The position numbers were made by a program, and so were the translations under genes. This document shows positions 30,747 through 42,540 of a DNA stretch of 64,000 nt, piece after piece (the first letter of the stretch is position 1; the number at the start of each line of letters is the position of its first letter). Below the pieces are notes generated by a model. The model worked only from the letters and a program-made list of their open reading frames with translations. It made no database searches and was not told where the DNA came from. The DNA lies in contig JAVSML010019172.1 in assembly GCA_038503035.1 (NCBI GenBank), positions 62,001-126,000 of the forward strand, written 5' to 3'. The DNA comes from Crocodylus rhombifer (Eukaryota > Chordata > Crocodylia > Crocodylidae).

Positions 30747-31703
30747 ATGTCCAACTGGACGGCTGTAACCGAGTTCCTCCTCCTGGGCTTCTCTGACACT
30801 CGGGAGCTGCAGATCTTACACTTTGTCATCTTTCTCGCAGCACACCTGGCAGCTGTGGTGGGGAACCTCCTTGTTATCACTGTTGTAACTATGGACCACC
30901 ACCTCCACAGCCCCATGTACTACTTTTTGGCAAATTTGTCCATTCTTGACCTTGGATCCATCTCTGTCATACTGCCCAAGTCCATGGGCAATTCTCTCTT
31001 AAACTGCAGGACAATTTCCTATGCTGGATGTGTGTCCCAGGTCTTTCTCTTCTTCCTCTTTGGTGCGGCCAATTTTTCATTCCTTACCATCATGGCATAT
31101 GACCGGTTTGTTGCCATCTGCAAGCCACTGCATTATGAAATAATAATGAACAGGAGAGCTTGCGTCCAGATGGCTGCCAGTGCTTGGGCTGCTGGTTCAT
31201 TGCACTCTGCACTGCACACTGGGAACACCTTTAGTCTACCCTTCTGCCACTCAAATACCATCAACCAGTTCTTCTGTGAACTGCCCCAGCTGCTCAAGCT
31301 CTCCTGCTCTGACACATACCGCAGAGAGCGGGCAGCAGTTGTCTTCAGTGTGTTTTTAGCTTTTGGCTGTTTTGCTTTCATTGTTGTGTCGTATGCTCAG
31401 ATCTTCACCGCAGTGTGGAGAATCCCCTCGGAGCAGGGCTGGCAGAAAGCCTTCTCCACCTGCATTCCTCACCTGGCTGTGGTCTCCCTGTTTATTTCAC
31501 CTGCCGTGATTGCCTACAAAAAGCCCATCTCTGACTCTCTGTCCACTCTGGATCTCCTGGCAGCTGTTCTGTATTGTGTGGTGCCTCCATTGATGAATCC
31601 GGTCATCTACAGCATGAGGAACAAGGAGATACAAGCTGCCCTGAGGAAACTGCTCCAAAGGCTGATCCTCTTTAAAAACAATATGTCCATTTTTCTTTCA
31701 TGA
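30747..31703 (+). CDS. Olfactory receptor, family 14-like (alpha cassette 3)
   Basis: An intact 318-residue odorant receptor, close to 2475 but with conserved positions kept: N3-W-T5 glycosylation site, GN 39-40, Asp68 in TM2 (SILDLGSIS), C95, MAYDRFVAICKPL from 116, C177 in FCELPQLLKLSC, SYAQIF in TM5, [13 protein letters not shown] in TM6, and NPVIYSMRN in TM7. It has DRF instead of DRY, as in 2475. TM4 and ECL2 differ from paralogs (AWAAGSLHSALH), and TM6/ECL3 has FISPAVIAYKKP, both regions that can face ligand. The ATG follows the splice acceptor. AATAAA lies at 31909-31914, about 206 bp after the stop. It is the best candidate for a fully working alpha receptor along with 43442. Confidence 0.95.
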   Translation: MSNWTAVTEFLLLGFSDTRELQILHFVIFLAAHLAAVVGNLLVITVVTMDHHLHSPMYYFLANLSILDLGSISVILPKSMGNSLLNCRTISYAGCVSQVFLFFLFGAANFSFLTIMAYDRFVAICKPLHYEIIMNRRACVQMAASAWAAGSLHSALHTGNTFSLPFCHSNTINQFFCELPQLLKLSCSDTYRRERAAVVFSVFLAFGCFAFIVVSYAQIFTAVWRIPSEQGWQKAFSTCIPHLAVVSLFISPAVIAYKKPISDSLSTLDLLAAVLYCVVPPLMNPVIYSMRNKEIQAALRKLLQRLILFKNNMSIFLS

Positions 31704-31908
31704 CTTTGCCATACTTACGTTTCTTTCTATAATTATCTCATGAAGAGGTTTTCATGCTATCGTGTGCAACTTATTTATGAAAAATCAAGGGGTGGGTTAC
31801 TCTGTAACTGTAAGGAGAATTCCTTTTGAGTTGAGTCATTTTGTGTTCATATTGTTGAAGTGGGAAAATAATGTTTCATACATCAATTTTACCGTCTGCG
31901 CCACCTAA

Positions 31909-31914
31909 AATAAA
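31909..31914 (+). terminator. Polyadenylation signal AATAAA for OR 30747
   Basis: It lies within the conserved GCGCCACCTAAAATAAATCC block. Confidence 0.55.
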
Positions 31915-31979
31915 TCCCTTCAGTTGCAAGATGATGAATGGAAAACTTTTCTTTACTAGTTGGTGTAATCAATTATTTG

Positions 31980-33717
31980 GATATATCCAGATTCTGTGAA
32001 GCTGGGATGAACTGCAGACACTTTAGAGGACAGTCACAGAATTCACATGGATCTAGATAGACTGGGAAATTTGGCTAGAAAACCACAGGATGAAGTTCAA
32101 AGAAAGAACTGCAAGTAGCTGCACTTAGGGAAGAATAATTTAAAGCACTAATAAAAGGTGGGTGATAAACATCTGTGTGGCAGCACTGTTGAGAAGGATC
32201 ATGGGCATCTGGTGTACCACAGACTCAACATGAGTCACCAAGTTGATGTAGCTACAAAAATATGAATGCAGTTTTGGACTGCAACAGGAGATGTATTAGT
32301 TCGAAAACAATGGAGGTGATAGGGATCAGTGCTTAGACCTATGCTTGTCAATAAATCCTTTAATAATGTGGGTGGAAAGCTCAATGATTAAGGTAGCAAA
32401 CAATACCAAGCTGCGTGGATAAACAAGCACACCAGAGGATTGGACAAAGATCCAGGATGAACTTGACAGACCAGATTTATGGGTGGAACAAAGTCAGATG
32501 AGGTTTAACAGGGAGGGAGGGAGAAGTTCAAGGTCCTTCACCCGGGGAGGAAGAACCCTCACCATACATATACAGTGGCTGGCACAGGATCTGAATGAGA
32601 CCTGGGGGCCATGACTGACTGGAACATGAGTTTGAGCCAACAGTGTGTCAAGGCTTCCAGAAGGGAATCCAAAACTCTGGCGTGCATCAACCGATGTGTG
32701 GCCAATACATGCAGGGAGGTGCTCCTCCCTTTCTATTCAGCATTGGTCAGGCCTCAGCTGGAGTACTGTGCCCAGATCTGGGCAGCACACTTCAAGAAGA
32801 CTATGGATAAAGGTCAAGAGGGTACAAAGACGGGCCACCCATATGCTTAAGGGCATGGAGGTTAGCCCTAAGAGGGGAGACTCTGGGAACTGGGCCTGTT
32901 CAGGCTGAGTAAGAGAAGGTGAGAGGTGACTTGATAGCTGCCTGCAAGCACATCAGAGGGGACCATGAAGAACTAGGAGAGCAACTCTTCAGGAGGTCAC
33001 TTCAAAGAGAGATGTGTACCCATGGGCATAAACTAATGGAGGGTAAATTCAGGTTGGGCTTAAAGAAACACTTCTCTGTAAGCCTCACCAGAATCTGGAA
33101 GACATTCCCAAAAGACACTGTGCAGTCGCCCTCCTTGGAGTTGTTCAAGATGAGGTTGGACAGGAGCACATCTGACCCCAATAACTTCCTGCCTGTGGCA
33201 GGGGACTGGACTTGATGATCTTATAGTCCACTTTTATGTTTCTATGATTCCTTAGTGCCAATGTACATGCTGCATGTTAGGCTTCATCTAGACTATTATG
33301 TGAAGTTCTGGGCTCCATATTTTTAAAATAATACTCAAAAGTTAGGGAAGTTCAGAGATATGTAACATGAATGATAATGGGTTGCAATGCAAGCCATGCA
33401 AGGAGAGGTTGAGAGAACTAGGCGTATATAAGGTTGTGGAAAAGGAAATTATGTGGGCACATCACAGCAGTCTTGAAATATCTGAATAAGTGCCATGCAG
33501 CCGTGGGTGAAAAGCAACAGTTCTCCATTGCTGCATTGGGAAGGATGTCAAGCTTCCATTTCAAGCCAAGTAATTCTAGATTAGATTTGGGGAAAACACG
33601 TGTGTTTTCAGAGTAGTGAGGACATTTGATAGATTGCCCAGGGAATTTGTGGAGTCTCCTTCATTGGAGGTTTTCAAGAAGCGGTTGGATGTACATTGGC
33701 CAGGGAAAATTTTGGAG
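31980..33717 (+). mobile_element. Decayed CR1 LINE remnants, copy 3
   Basis: It includes 32611-33215 with the ORF2 C-terminus (STCVASRCV-type start, SALVRPQLEYCAQIW, RGDLIAACKHIRGDHEELGE, RIWKTFPKD) and a second tail at 33380-33700. Paralogous to 3720, 22330 and 44640. Confidence 0.75.
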
Positions 33718-34245
33718 GAAGTGTTGCAACCGATCAGATTTAGCCGAATGCTCTTCCCATGAGATACCAGGGTGGCTGAAGTCACTCATGATGACCATGA
33801 AGTGAAGGAATGCAGCTGTGGCCAGTTCCCCAGCAAATTCATGGTCAAGCTCTTCCTCCTGGTTACGAGGTCTGTAATAGCCTCCTACAGTTATATCACC
33901 TCCACCACATTGTCCCCCTATTCTATCCCAGATGGTCTCAAGTCTCCCTCCTTGGGTGCCAATCGCTGCCCGTAGGCAAGTGTAGTGCTCCTTCACATAG
34001 AGAGTTACACCCCTGCCCTGCCTTGCAACACAACCCATCTTGTCCAAATGTAGCAGTCAATACCTGTGGTCCAGTCATAGGTGGAGTCCCACCAGGTCTG
34101 TGTTATCCCTAGGAGATCATATTCATGTTTGGTTAGCAGAAGGGTCAGCTTCTTCTGTTCGACTCCATGCTCCTGGCATTTGTGTACATGAAGCTAAGTC
34201 TGCCGTCGGAAGCTCTGGGATTCCCGGTGCTCTTTGTAGAGTGTC
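33718..34245 (-). mobile_element. CR1 endonuclease-domain fragment (block B)
   Basis: The minus strand encodes VARQGRGVTLYVKEHYTCL, the YYRP region and MSDFSHPGISWEEH. Unlike blocks A and C, no second CR1 lies at its right edge: 34245 passes directly into the shared flank. Confidence 0.78.
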
Positions 34246-34638
34246 ATCCTGGGGCTGGGATAGGAGTGAGATCCTTTGTGTTATCTGAACTCCTCATTCT
34301 GAGGTTGCCCTGATTCTTCCAGGGCTTGCACTAGTGATAGTCTGGCCATGCCGTGGTGATCTTGGTGTAAATGTTATGGAATCCTTTGTTTCAAGAATGG
34401 CACCATCAGTATTTCCTTTCTCTGCGGTGATAACGTTTCTGAACCCCAAGTCTTTCAGTTGAAGATGGCAATGTACATATCCCTTTCAAAATGGTGGCCA
34501 TACCCAGCCTGTACTTCTTTGTGAGGAAGGCAGCCACACTTCAGAGACCGCCGACTGAGCCATTGCAGCTTATGAGAGCTGCAGTTTCTGACTCTGGTCT
34601 TGTCAGAGGTAGGGCTTTGGGCTCTGGCTGCTTTCTGA
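34246..34638. other. Non-coding flank of block B
   Basis: It matches 8885-9055 joined directly to 12947-13172, so the 3.9 kb that holds the intact CR1 in block A is missing here. Confidence 0.6.
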
Positions 34639-34873
34639 CCACGTCTACATGAGACTGACCAAGCACTAGTTAGTCACCCATCATTTAGTACTTGTATAAA
34701 GAAGTACTAAATGACTGCACAGGAAATGGCGTTACTAACAGCTTTTTCTTGACACTGACTGTACAGTAGCCTAAGACCACCCAGCGGTAGTGTCATGTCA
34801 AGTTTTCTGCTGTGTGACAGTACTGTGGAGTAGTCAAGGGCTACTGTGGAGACAACATTTCATGTAGACATGG
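34639..34873. mobile_element. Small non-autonomous DNA transposon (MITE-like), block B
   Basis: Ends CCACGTCTACATGA and TCATGTAGACATGG are inverted repeats (13 of 14). Paralog of 13173-13409. Confidence 0.65.
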
Positions 34874-36280
34874 CCTCTGAGGGTGTCAACCGGGTCCCAG
34901 GCTCCCGGGAAGGCAGAGAGAGCAGATTGCAGGAAGGAGCCAGATGAGGAGCCGGGAGGTCAATGTGAGAACGGGTGTGTGGGGGAAGCTGAGTCAGGAA
35001 GCAGGAGGACCAGGAGGAGAATGGAGTAAGAGGGCAAGCCAAATGGGAAAGCCAGGAAAGCACACAGAGAGCAGGAAGAGGCACAAGGTATAACCTCCAG
35101 GAAGGTTGTCTGGGTTCGTGTTGATCCCTCTTGTCCAGACACTTCCTGCTCCAGGTCAGGACTTGAAATGGCAGTGCAGTGAAGTGGTGGAGTGACCAGG
35201 CACTCTGCTGGTTGGAAGCGGTGGGCAGAAGGGTCGGCTGTCCTGGAGGGGTCTGCACAGGCTTCCCCAGCCTGAAGAGGCAGCTGGAGAGGTTGTAGGT
35301 TGGGGTGAACAGGTGGGATGAATTGGAGGCTTTGGCTTGACAGAAAACAAGGTAACAATAATTTAGTAGAATTACAAATGTCCTGAAAGGCTTGATCCAG
35401 ATGGAACAACAGACCCAAATCTAAATACACAGTCAATGCTTATATTTTCTCCAGACTCTGGTTTTGACCCTCTCATAAGTATCTTTTGTATTTTTTGTTA
35501 TTTTTCCTTTCTGTTTTATGTTGCCCATATTTGGTGAGGTTGTGCAGCATGGTAGAGAGCTTGAGTGTTGGCTAAACCAGAAAAGGGGGTTTGCAGTCTC
35601 AAGGGAGACTAGACGGCTGCGAGACTCAGTGGGTAACATGTGGGTTTGGTCCAGCTGACGTATAGCCCGTCTCTGCAAAAGGATGCAGAGCAACAATGGT
35701 CGGGGTTTGGTCAAGAACATGAGGAGCCTGTCAAGGCAGGGTGAAAGGGCAAGGTAGAGGGGAGGTGGTGCCTCGCAGAAGATCATCGTCCAGTAGTTCC
35801 ACAATCGAGATGACCCCAAAAGTCGGACACCCCACACTGAAGAAGATACAAAGTTGTGCACGGGAGATTGGGGGAGAGACTAACTAGGGGAGGGAAATCT
35901 ACTCGGCAGGACAACAGGGACGGAGAAGCGGGCAACTCCAACTATATGGGGCCATCCCGTGCCGTACGTGACTGGATGTTCGAGGCCAGATGGGCACACT
36001 TATATTTCCTCCAGCCTCTGGTTTTGACCCTACAGGTCCCAGATGTGGAACACTGTGCCCTGCAATATATGAAATCTGCACTCATCTCTGGAAATAGATC
36101 AGTTCACAAGTATCAGCCATCCTGACCTGCCTTCACTAGCCCCTGCTTCCTGTCTATTAGTTGCCATTTTAGGCTCTTATTTTCTGGACACCCCAAGGAC
36201 ATTTCTACATGTCATCCTATGGTGATGTAGCAATGCACTAAGTCACTGTACTGTGTGCTGCGGTGACATAACACTCATGT
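34874..36280. other. Block B flank with a 0.96-kb segment absent from block A
   Basis: 34874-35151 and 36114-36280 match block A. The middle, 35152-36113, has no counterpart there. A 34-bp motif (CTTATATTTTCTCCAG-like then CTCTGGTTTTGACCCT) recurs at 35438 and 35998. Part of it (about 35740-35785) resembles 51265-51310, suggesting a shared mobile-element source. No known protein domain was recognised. Confidence 0.45.
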
Positions 36281-36496
36281 GGGTCTACACACGATAAGCA
36301 GCTACGTTGCTGTAGTGGCACTCTATGCTGCTGTAGTGACACACTATACCAGGACAGTGGGACAATCAACCCGTGCACCACGTGCATGGTGCTGTAGGGG
36401 CACCTGCTGCACTGTGCTTTAGTACTTCCACAAAAAAAGGAGCTAAATCATGGCAATGGAGCAACATTGCTGTACGATGACGTGTAGATGAACCCT
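36281..36496. mobile_element. MITE-like element with GTCTACAC ends, block B
   Basis: GGGTCTACAC on the left and GTGTAGATGAACCC on the right. Paralog of 13841-14052. Confidence 0.45.
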
Positions 36497-37670
36497 AAGG
36501 GAACAGAGCACTGAAGACCTCGTTCCTCAGTCTCTTCTACTGCTTTGCCAATCCCAGAATTTATTGTTCTGAAATTAAAGAAAAACAAAGCAACAGAAAA
36601 ATAAGGGGAAGGATATAATGACACATATACCTGAATTTGGAGTTTTACAGGGCATAAAGGTTAAGAGAAAGGATAGGTCACCTATATCAGAGGCACTGTT
36701 ATGTGTAAAATGCAGGTAGATCTCAAAGGGACTCACAACATCACCTAAGCGAGCAAACTGAGCTAGCACAACTGTGGAACTGTTTTCCTAAATGTGGCCA
36801 TATATATCTCACTGATTTTTGAGATGTCTGAATATTTGAATCTGGCTCCCAGATGCTACATACCCTTGCCCAGAAGCAGGATACAATATTGAAAAAGTGA
36901 TCAAACTAAACAATCAAAATAAAAATTTATGGCTTTAGAATACATGAAACCAGGTGCCTTATTTTTGATTGTGTGCTTCAAAGCTGAGCTGGGCTCTAGG
37001 GAACAAGTCCCAGAAGCCCTAAGAAGAGAGATGTAGATAAATCATCTTCCTGTAGCATCAGTTCTTCCAAAACAGTGAGGTTCCCTGTCATCTGCAGAAA
37101 GAAACTGGTTTGGATCTACTTCTGCCGGTTCTGTCTTGGAGTGGGGCGGAAGCTCCTACTAAGATATTTTGACTTTGAAAGATGTGATAGGGCAGGAAAA
37201 AGGGAAATTTGATAGATCAGTAGCGGGAAAAGAAGTAAGGTATCCTGGCACCGGAGGATCTGTCACAAGCTGAGAATAACGTCACAAAGAGCATTGCTGT
37301 AAGTCTATTGCAATTGGCTGTGGTTATTTGGTAACAAGGGGGACGTCTGGCTTATTTAAGCACCTAAAAAAGACACAAAACTAGAAAACTATCAACATTT
37401 TAATAGCAAGGTATTCAAAATGTCTTAGGTGGTCAGAGGAAAAAAAAAAGAAAATAATTCCTTTTAGAAAATCGGAACTTGCTCCCAAAACCCCACGTAT
37501 TTCAGTGTCTTTGGAACTAGAAATCTTCAGTCAAAAAGCCCCTGGAGACTGCAGATTTAAACCAAATAATCCACCCACCAATATATTTTATTTTTAGTTC
37601 TTCTACATAAATGTATGCTTTTGAAGATATGTGCATATTGCATATTGCAAAACATTTTCATGGCATCACA
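36497..37670 (+). other. 5' flank of beta OR cassette 2
   Basis: It matches 14053-15010 with small indels. It includes the conserved element at 36999-37011. It joins abruptly to the middle of an OR at about 37671, so promoter and 5' coding region have been fused by deletion. Confidence 0.5.
36999..37011 (+). promoter_or_regulatory. Conserved near-palindromic element (GGGAACAAGTCCC), beta 2
   Basis: It is identical to the copies at 14383 and 29825. It lies upstream of a pseudogene. Confidence 0.4.
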
Positions 37671-38310
37671 GTGCTGCCATATGACCGGTACATTGCCAAC
37701 TGCCAGCCGCTGCAGTATGAGATAGTTATGAACAGCAGAGCTTGTGTCCAGTTGCTGCCTGTGCTTGGGCTGCTGGTGTCAAGCACTCTGCACTGCACAC
37801 GGGGAACACCTTTAGTCTACCCTTCTGCCACTCAAATACCATCCACCAGTTCTTCTGTGAAATACCCCGGCTACTCAAGCTCTCCTGCTCTGGCACAAGC
37901 TAACAACACACCGAAGGTGCTTGCCTTCAGGGTGTTGTTAGCTTTAGGCTGTTTTGTTTTCATCGTTCTGTCATATGTTCAGATCTTCACCGCAGTGTGG
38001 AGGATCCCCTCTGAGCAGGGCGGCAGAAAGCCTTCTCCACCTGCATTCCTCATCTTACTGTGGTCTCCCTGTTTATCTCCACTTGCACCTTTGCCTACAT
38101 GAACCCACCTCCAACTTCCCACCCTCTCCAGATCTTCTGACAGCTGTTCTCTATTCTGTGGTTCCTCCAGTGGTAAATCCATTCATCTATAGCATGAGGA
38201 ACAAGGAGATCAAATGTGCTCTGAGACAACTGCTCCAAAGGCAGATGCTCTCTAAGAACAGGACGTCCCTTCTTACTTTGTGTGTTTGGTGTACCTCTTT
38301 GTTTCTTTAG
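37671..38310 (+). pseudogene. Olfactory receptor pseudogene, 5'-truncated (beta cassette 2)
   Basis: OR similarity begins at YDRYIANCQPLQYEIVMN in the second intracellular loop. TM1-TM3 are missing. Frameshifts follow: the ECL2 region is read out of frame near 37760-37890, frame is regained at LALGCFVFIVLSYVQIF, lost again near 38020 (a base is missing in EQGGRKP), and regained from [11 protein letters not shown] to the tail QMLSKNRTSLLTLCVWC. The tail identifies it as the fuller paralog of the C-terminal fragments at 24304 and 45927. It is not functional. Confidence 0.87.
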
Positions 38311-38539
38311 ATCTATGATTAAATCATGAAATTAAGTTTTCATAATGTCGTGTGCATTCTGCTTATGAAACCACGACAGTTCTCAGCTACATTCAGCAGT
38401 GCTAGAAAGACTGTGGTACTTAGCTGGAGTCATTTTGTGTTAACATTGTTGAACTGCAAGTGAAAAACTCTGGTGTCCCTCGTCCCACCTAAAATAAATC
38501 CCTTTAATTCCAAGATGAAGATGACTTGTGGGATGTGGT

Positions 38540-38840
38540 TTTCTAAATGGTATGATAAATGATTTGGATGTCACAATAGAGAGCTGCCTGAGAAAATTTG
38601 CAGCTGACACAACCTGGGAAGGCTTGCAAAACCCCTGGGGGACAAGAGTGGAATATGCACAGTTTAAATACATCAGAAAACTGTGTGAGAGGTAACAGGG
38701 GGAAAGCCAGTATGGATAAATTTAAGATGCTACATCCAGGAAAAAGTAATAAAAAACACAAATACAGAATGGAAGATAAGTGCCAGGGAGCCAGCATTTA
38801 TATGAAGGATCCAGGAGTTTTTGAGGAACACAGCCTTAAC
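38540..38840 (+). mobile_element. Decayed CR1 reverse transcriptase fragment
   Basis: Paralog of 24940-25270 in the same position after the OR tail. Confidence 0.5.
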
Positions 38841-39877
38841 ATAAATTGGCAGTTTGGTAACGTTTTAAAGAAAGCAAGTGCAATCTTTGAGCTGTATTAA
38901 GAGGTGTAAGACACTTGAGGTGACAGTGACATTTCTTACTGCTGGTCTGGGCTTCACGTTTTAAGACAGAAAGGACATAGTTCCAGCAGGTATCCAGGTG
39001 CTCGAGAAATGTGATAATAAAGTCTTTGAAAGGTAAGCTGTATAGGAAAACTTTGATGGAGCTGGACAAAGATATTTAGGGCCAGATAATCTTTAGGGTC
39101 ATTTTCACTGTTGATTGTATGATAATGTTCAGGATTACTGCTTCTGCAATAGACTCACAGGTCTAATGTAAATATGTAATGAGTAAGGACTGAAGATTAG
39201 GTATGCCCCTAACAGTAGTTTAAGCTACATTTAATCTTACCAAGTTAGGTAAAAATTCTAATATTATAAATGCCTTAGTCTTCCTGTCTGTAAGGCTTTA
39301 TTCACGCTTTGACTGGCAGTGCACAGTCCCAAAGCATGAATTGCCATGGAACAACATGCATTTGGCCTGGTGGAGGAACCTTCAATAGACTCCACAGAAT
39401 CCTGTGCAAGGACATCGGGAGCCAGGGCTAGGAGGGGAAAGAGCGAGAATGAGAACTAGATTTGGTAGAGGTACTCTAGATTTCTACCTTTGTAAATGAC
39501 CTCAGGTTACAAAAAAGGATGGCATGAATATATCTTGTTATCATGGAGACAATTATGCTACAAGTTGATTATATCAGTAAAGACACAGCATAATATGGAC
39601 CTCATGATAAAAATGGCAACACCCATGGGTGGATACAGGATTTCCTAAAGTGGTGTGCAGCACACCACTCTTCAGATGACTGGGGGATAGGGGGAGGCAT
39701 GGATGCAGTCCCTGCATACACATCTGGGGGCACATGCCCCTCCTGCCCTCCCGGGCTGCATTCCCCCCTCTCCATTGCCGCCACATGAGGGAGGGAGGAA
39801 GTGGGGATAGGGCTTGGGCTTGGGCTGGGGCTTCAAACTGCACGGCCCCCACAACCGTCCCTCCACCCCCACTGCTG
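38841..39877. other. Duplicated non-coding flank
   Basis: It matches 26413-27375 and 46871-47974, with the empty LTR site GTAAGCTGTATAGG at 39034. No gene is supported. Confidence 0.5.
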
Positions 39878-40160
39878 TACATAACTGGATTGATTATTGG
39901 ACTCAGCATGGAACAGAACATGGCTTCTATGAAATCAAGAGCTGATGGGGAGCTGGGGAAGGCTCAGTGCTGTCCTTGCTCAGATGGGCACTGTATTGAA
40001 GATCTGAATGTATGATACAATTAGGAAAACAAGAAAGGTCTAAAGTTATGCAAACACCAAGAGCAATTATTTCAAGCTGTGTAAGGTGCAAGTTAATGCA
40101 AGTGAGCTTGATTAGCTGAAGGATTTCACAGAAGAACTGGTTGATGCTATTATCAACCAA
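39878..40160 (-). pseudogene. Minus-strand OR relic, copy 2
   Basis: The minus strand gives SINQFFCEILQLIKL, then TM5 with HSDLQY, and TM7 MLSPIINPVMYS near 39885-39915. It shares the ICL3-TM6 loss with copies 1 and 3. Upstream of INQFF it is cut off at 40153, where copy 1 continues. Confidence 0.75.
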
Positions 40161-41427
40161 CCCCCGTCCCAAGTGGGAGCCACCAGTACAGTAAGTTAGT
40201 ATGGAGGCTGAAGGACGGGCACAAAAATTGTCATATCAGGCGCTGGCATCTGTCAGGTTCAGATCAAGAGAAATCAGGTCCATGAATGAGTCTCTGATCC
40301 CTTGATGTGCCTCGTGGAGGCTGCCTGGCATGGGCTGTACGTGGCATGAGGCTGCACAGGGATATACGCTTCATGTGGCACCAGTGCCAGGCCAGTCCTG
40401 TGTACTCGACTTGGGGTTTGTCTAGATTGTACCCATTGACCCAGCCTATACTCAGGGTCCAGGGTGCAGAGTCAGGTACACGTCTGCCCCACTGGGCCAT
40501 TTTTACTGTGCAGTCATTCAGTACTTCTTTTACCAAGAACTAAATGAACATGCAGTACCCGCCAGGACTGCACAGTCCTGAAGGCGCACGGAACATTTCA
40601 AACCCTATTGTGCAGTAGCAATGAGGTAATGCTCAGGAGCTCACTGCTACTGGACAGTAGTGGCAGTATCACAGTTAAAGCCCGCCAATGCTACATTGCC
40701 ACAGGGATGAACAACATCGCTGTAGCTCATTTGCTACATTGACCTAGCATCTCATCTACACACACCTAGTCTGCAGTGAATGCCACATGCCACAAACGAC
40801 ACGTGCCCCCGGATGCTGCTAGGGCACAGTGACCGCCCACAGGTGGCGGGAGCAGCAAATGGGGAGCTCTCTCAGGTAGTTGTGGTAGTGTCAGCAGCCA
40901 TCCACAGAAACCACCAGCCACGTTGGCAGTGGCCAGTGGCAATATGCAACTGTCCACAGATGCTGTCGGCAGTGTTGGAGGTCGGAGGACCTGGAGGCAC
41001 TGGCAACTGCCCACAGGCACCGGTGGTACCTTTTTAAGGGGGTGCACATGCACCCACATAAACCCCCTATGCATTGCCAATGCCACTTGCAATATGTGCC
41101 CCCAGTGACCTGCTGCGAGCACCATGTGCCTCAGGCTGGCCCCTCACATCTTATGCTGTGCAGGGTGCTGGGGCTGGGTTGTGTTGCGTGTGGTGTGCAG
41201 GGCTAGAGCTGGACACGTTGTGCAAGCACCAGATGTAGCCAGTCCACAATGCACGTTGTATTCAGTGCCTCTATGGCACCACCCCTGTGGGCTTGACCTG
41301 GCAGATGGGGTTCATCTGTGTTTGACACCACTGGGTTCAAGAGAAGCTGTTGGTAGAAGAAATGAGGGGGAGCTAAGACCTGGGACATATACAACTCAAG
41401 GGAAAGGGGTCTGAGGGACATATTCAT
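40161..41427. repeat. Unit-boundary repeat, DNA-transposon-like, copy 3
   Basis: It matches 19092-20279 and 28280-29425. It is interrupted at 41427 by a CR1 and resumes at 42541. Confidence 0.5.
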
Positions 41428-42540
41428 AGAATCATAGAAGTCAGGTCGGAGGGACCTTGTAGATCTTCAAGTCCGACCCCCCACCTGGGCGGGAGAAAAG
41501 CCTGGACTCAAATGAGTCCAGCAAGGTAGTCATCAAGCCTCTTCTTAAAGATCCCCAGGGTAGGAGCCAGCAGCACTTCCCTAGGAAGTTTGTTCCAGCT
41601 TCTAGCTGTCCTAACTGTGAAGTAGTTCTTGCGGATGTCTAATCTAAACCTCCTCTCCAATAACTTGTGTCCATTGTTCCTTGTTATGCCAGTCCATTGT
41701 TCCTTGTTATGCCAGGGGGCGGTAGGGGAAACAGTGTCTCCCCTAAACCCTTCTGGTCCCCCCTAGTGAGTTTATAGACAGTCACCAGGTCCCCCCTCAG
41801 CCTTCTCTTGTGAAGGCTGAACAGGTTTAGGTCCTGCAGTCTTTCAATGTAGGGTCTGCCCTGTAGTCCCCAGATCATGCGGGTGGCCTCCTCTGGACCC
41901 TTTCAATGTTGTCCACATCCCTCCTGAAATGGGGCGCACAGAACTGGACGCAGTATGCCAGCTGTGGCCTGACCAGCATCACATAGAGTGGGACGATCAC
42001 CACCCTGGCTCTACTTGAGATGCACCTGTGCATGCACGACAAGGTCCAGTTAGCCCTGCCAACCGTGACCTCGCATTGTCGGCCCATGTTCATCTTGGAG
42101 TCAGTAATGACTCCAAGATCCCTTTCCGCCTCCGTGCTCTCAAGACAGGAGTTTCCCATTCTATAAGTGGGCTGCTGGTTTCTACTGCCTAAGTGCAGCA
42201 CCCTGCACTTGTCAATATTGAAACACATCCTGTTTATTTCAGCCCACTCCTGTAACCTACCCAGGTCTTGCTGCAATGTTTCCCTCCCTACTAGCATTCT
42301 CACCTCACCCCAAATTTTGGTATCATCAGCGAATTTAAACAGGTTGCATTTCACCCCGTCGTCCAAATCACTGATGAAGAAATTGAACAGCGCAGGCCCA
42401 AGGACTGAGCCCTGGGGGTTTTCACTGCCCACTTCCCTCCATGGCAACACGTGCATTCACTGCCTTTGTGACCAGATCATAAAAGGCAATCAGGTTGGTC
42501 TGACATGACCTGCGCCTAATGAAACCTTGCTGGTTGCCCT
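41428..42540 (-). mobile_element. 5'-truncated CR1 LINE with identified target site
   Basis: The 3' end on the minus strand has the AGAATCATAGAAG tail and GGAGGGACCTTGTAGATC 3' UTR. The RT part (FADDTKIWGEV near 42320, SALVRPQL-type near 41990) and C-terminus are present with frameshifts. TTCAT flanks both sides (41423-41427, 42541-42545), and copies at 20262 and 29412 show the uninterrupted site TTCATGACAG. The element therefore inserted after this unit formed. Confidence 0.88.
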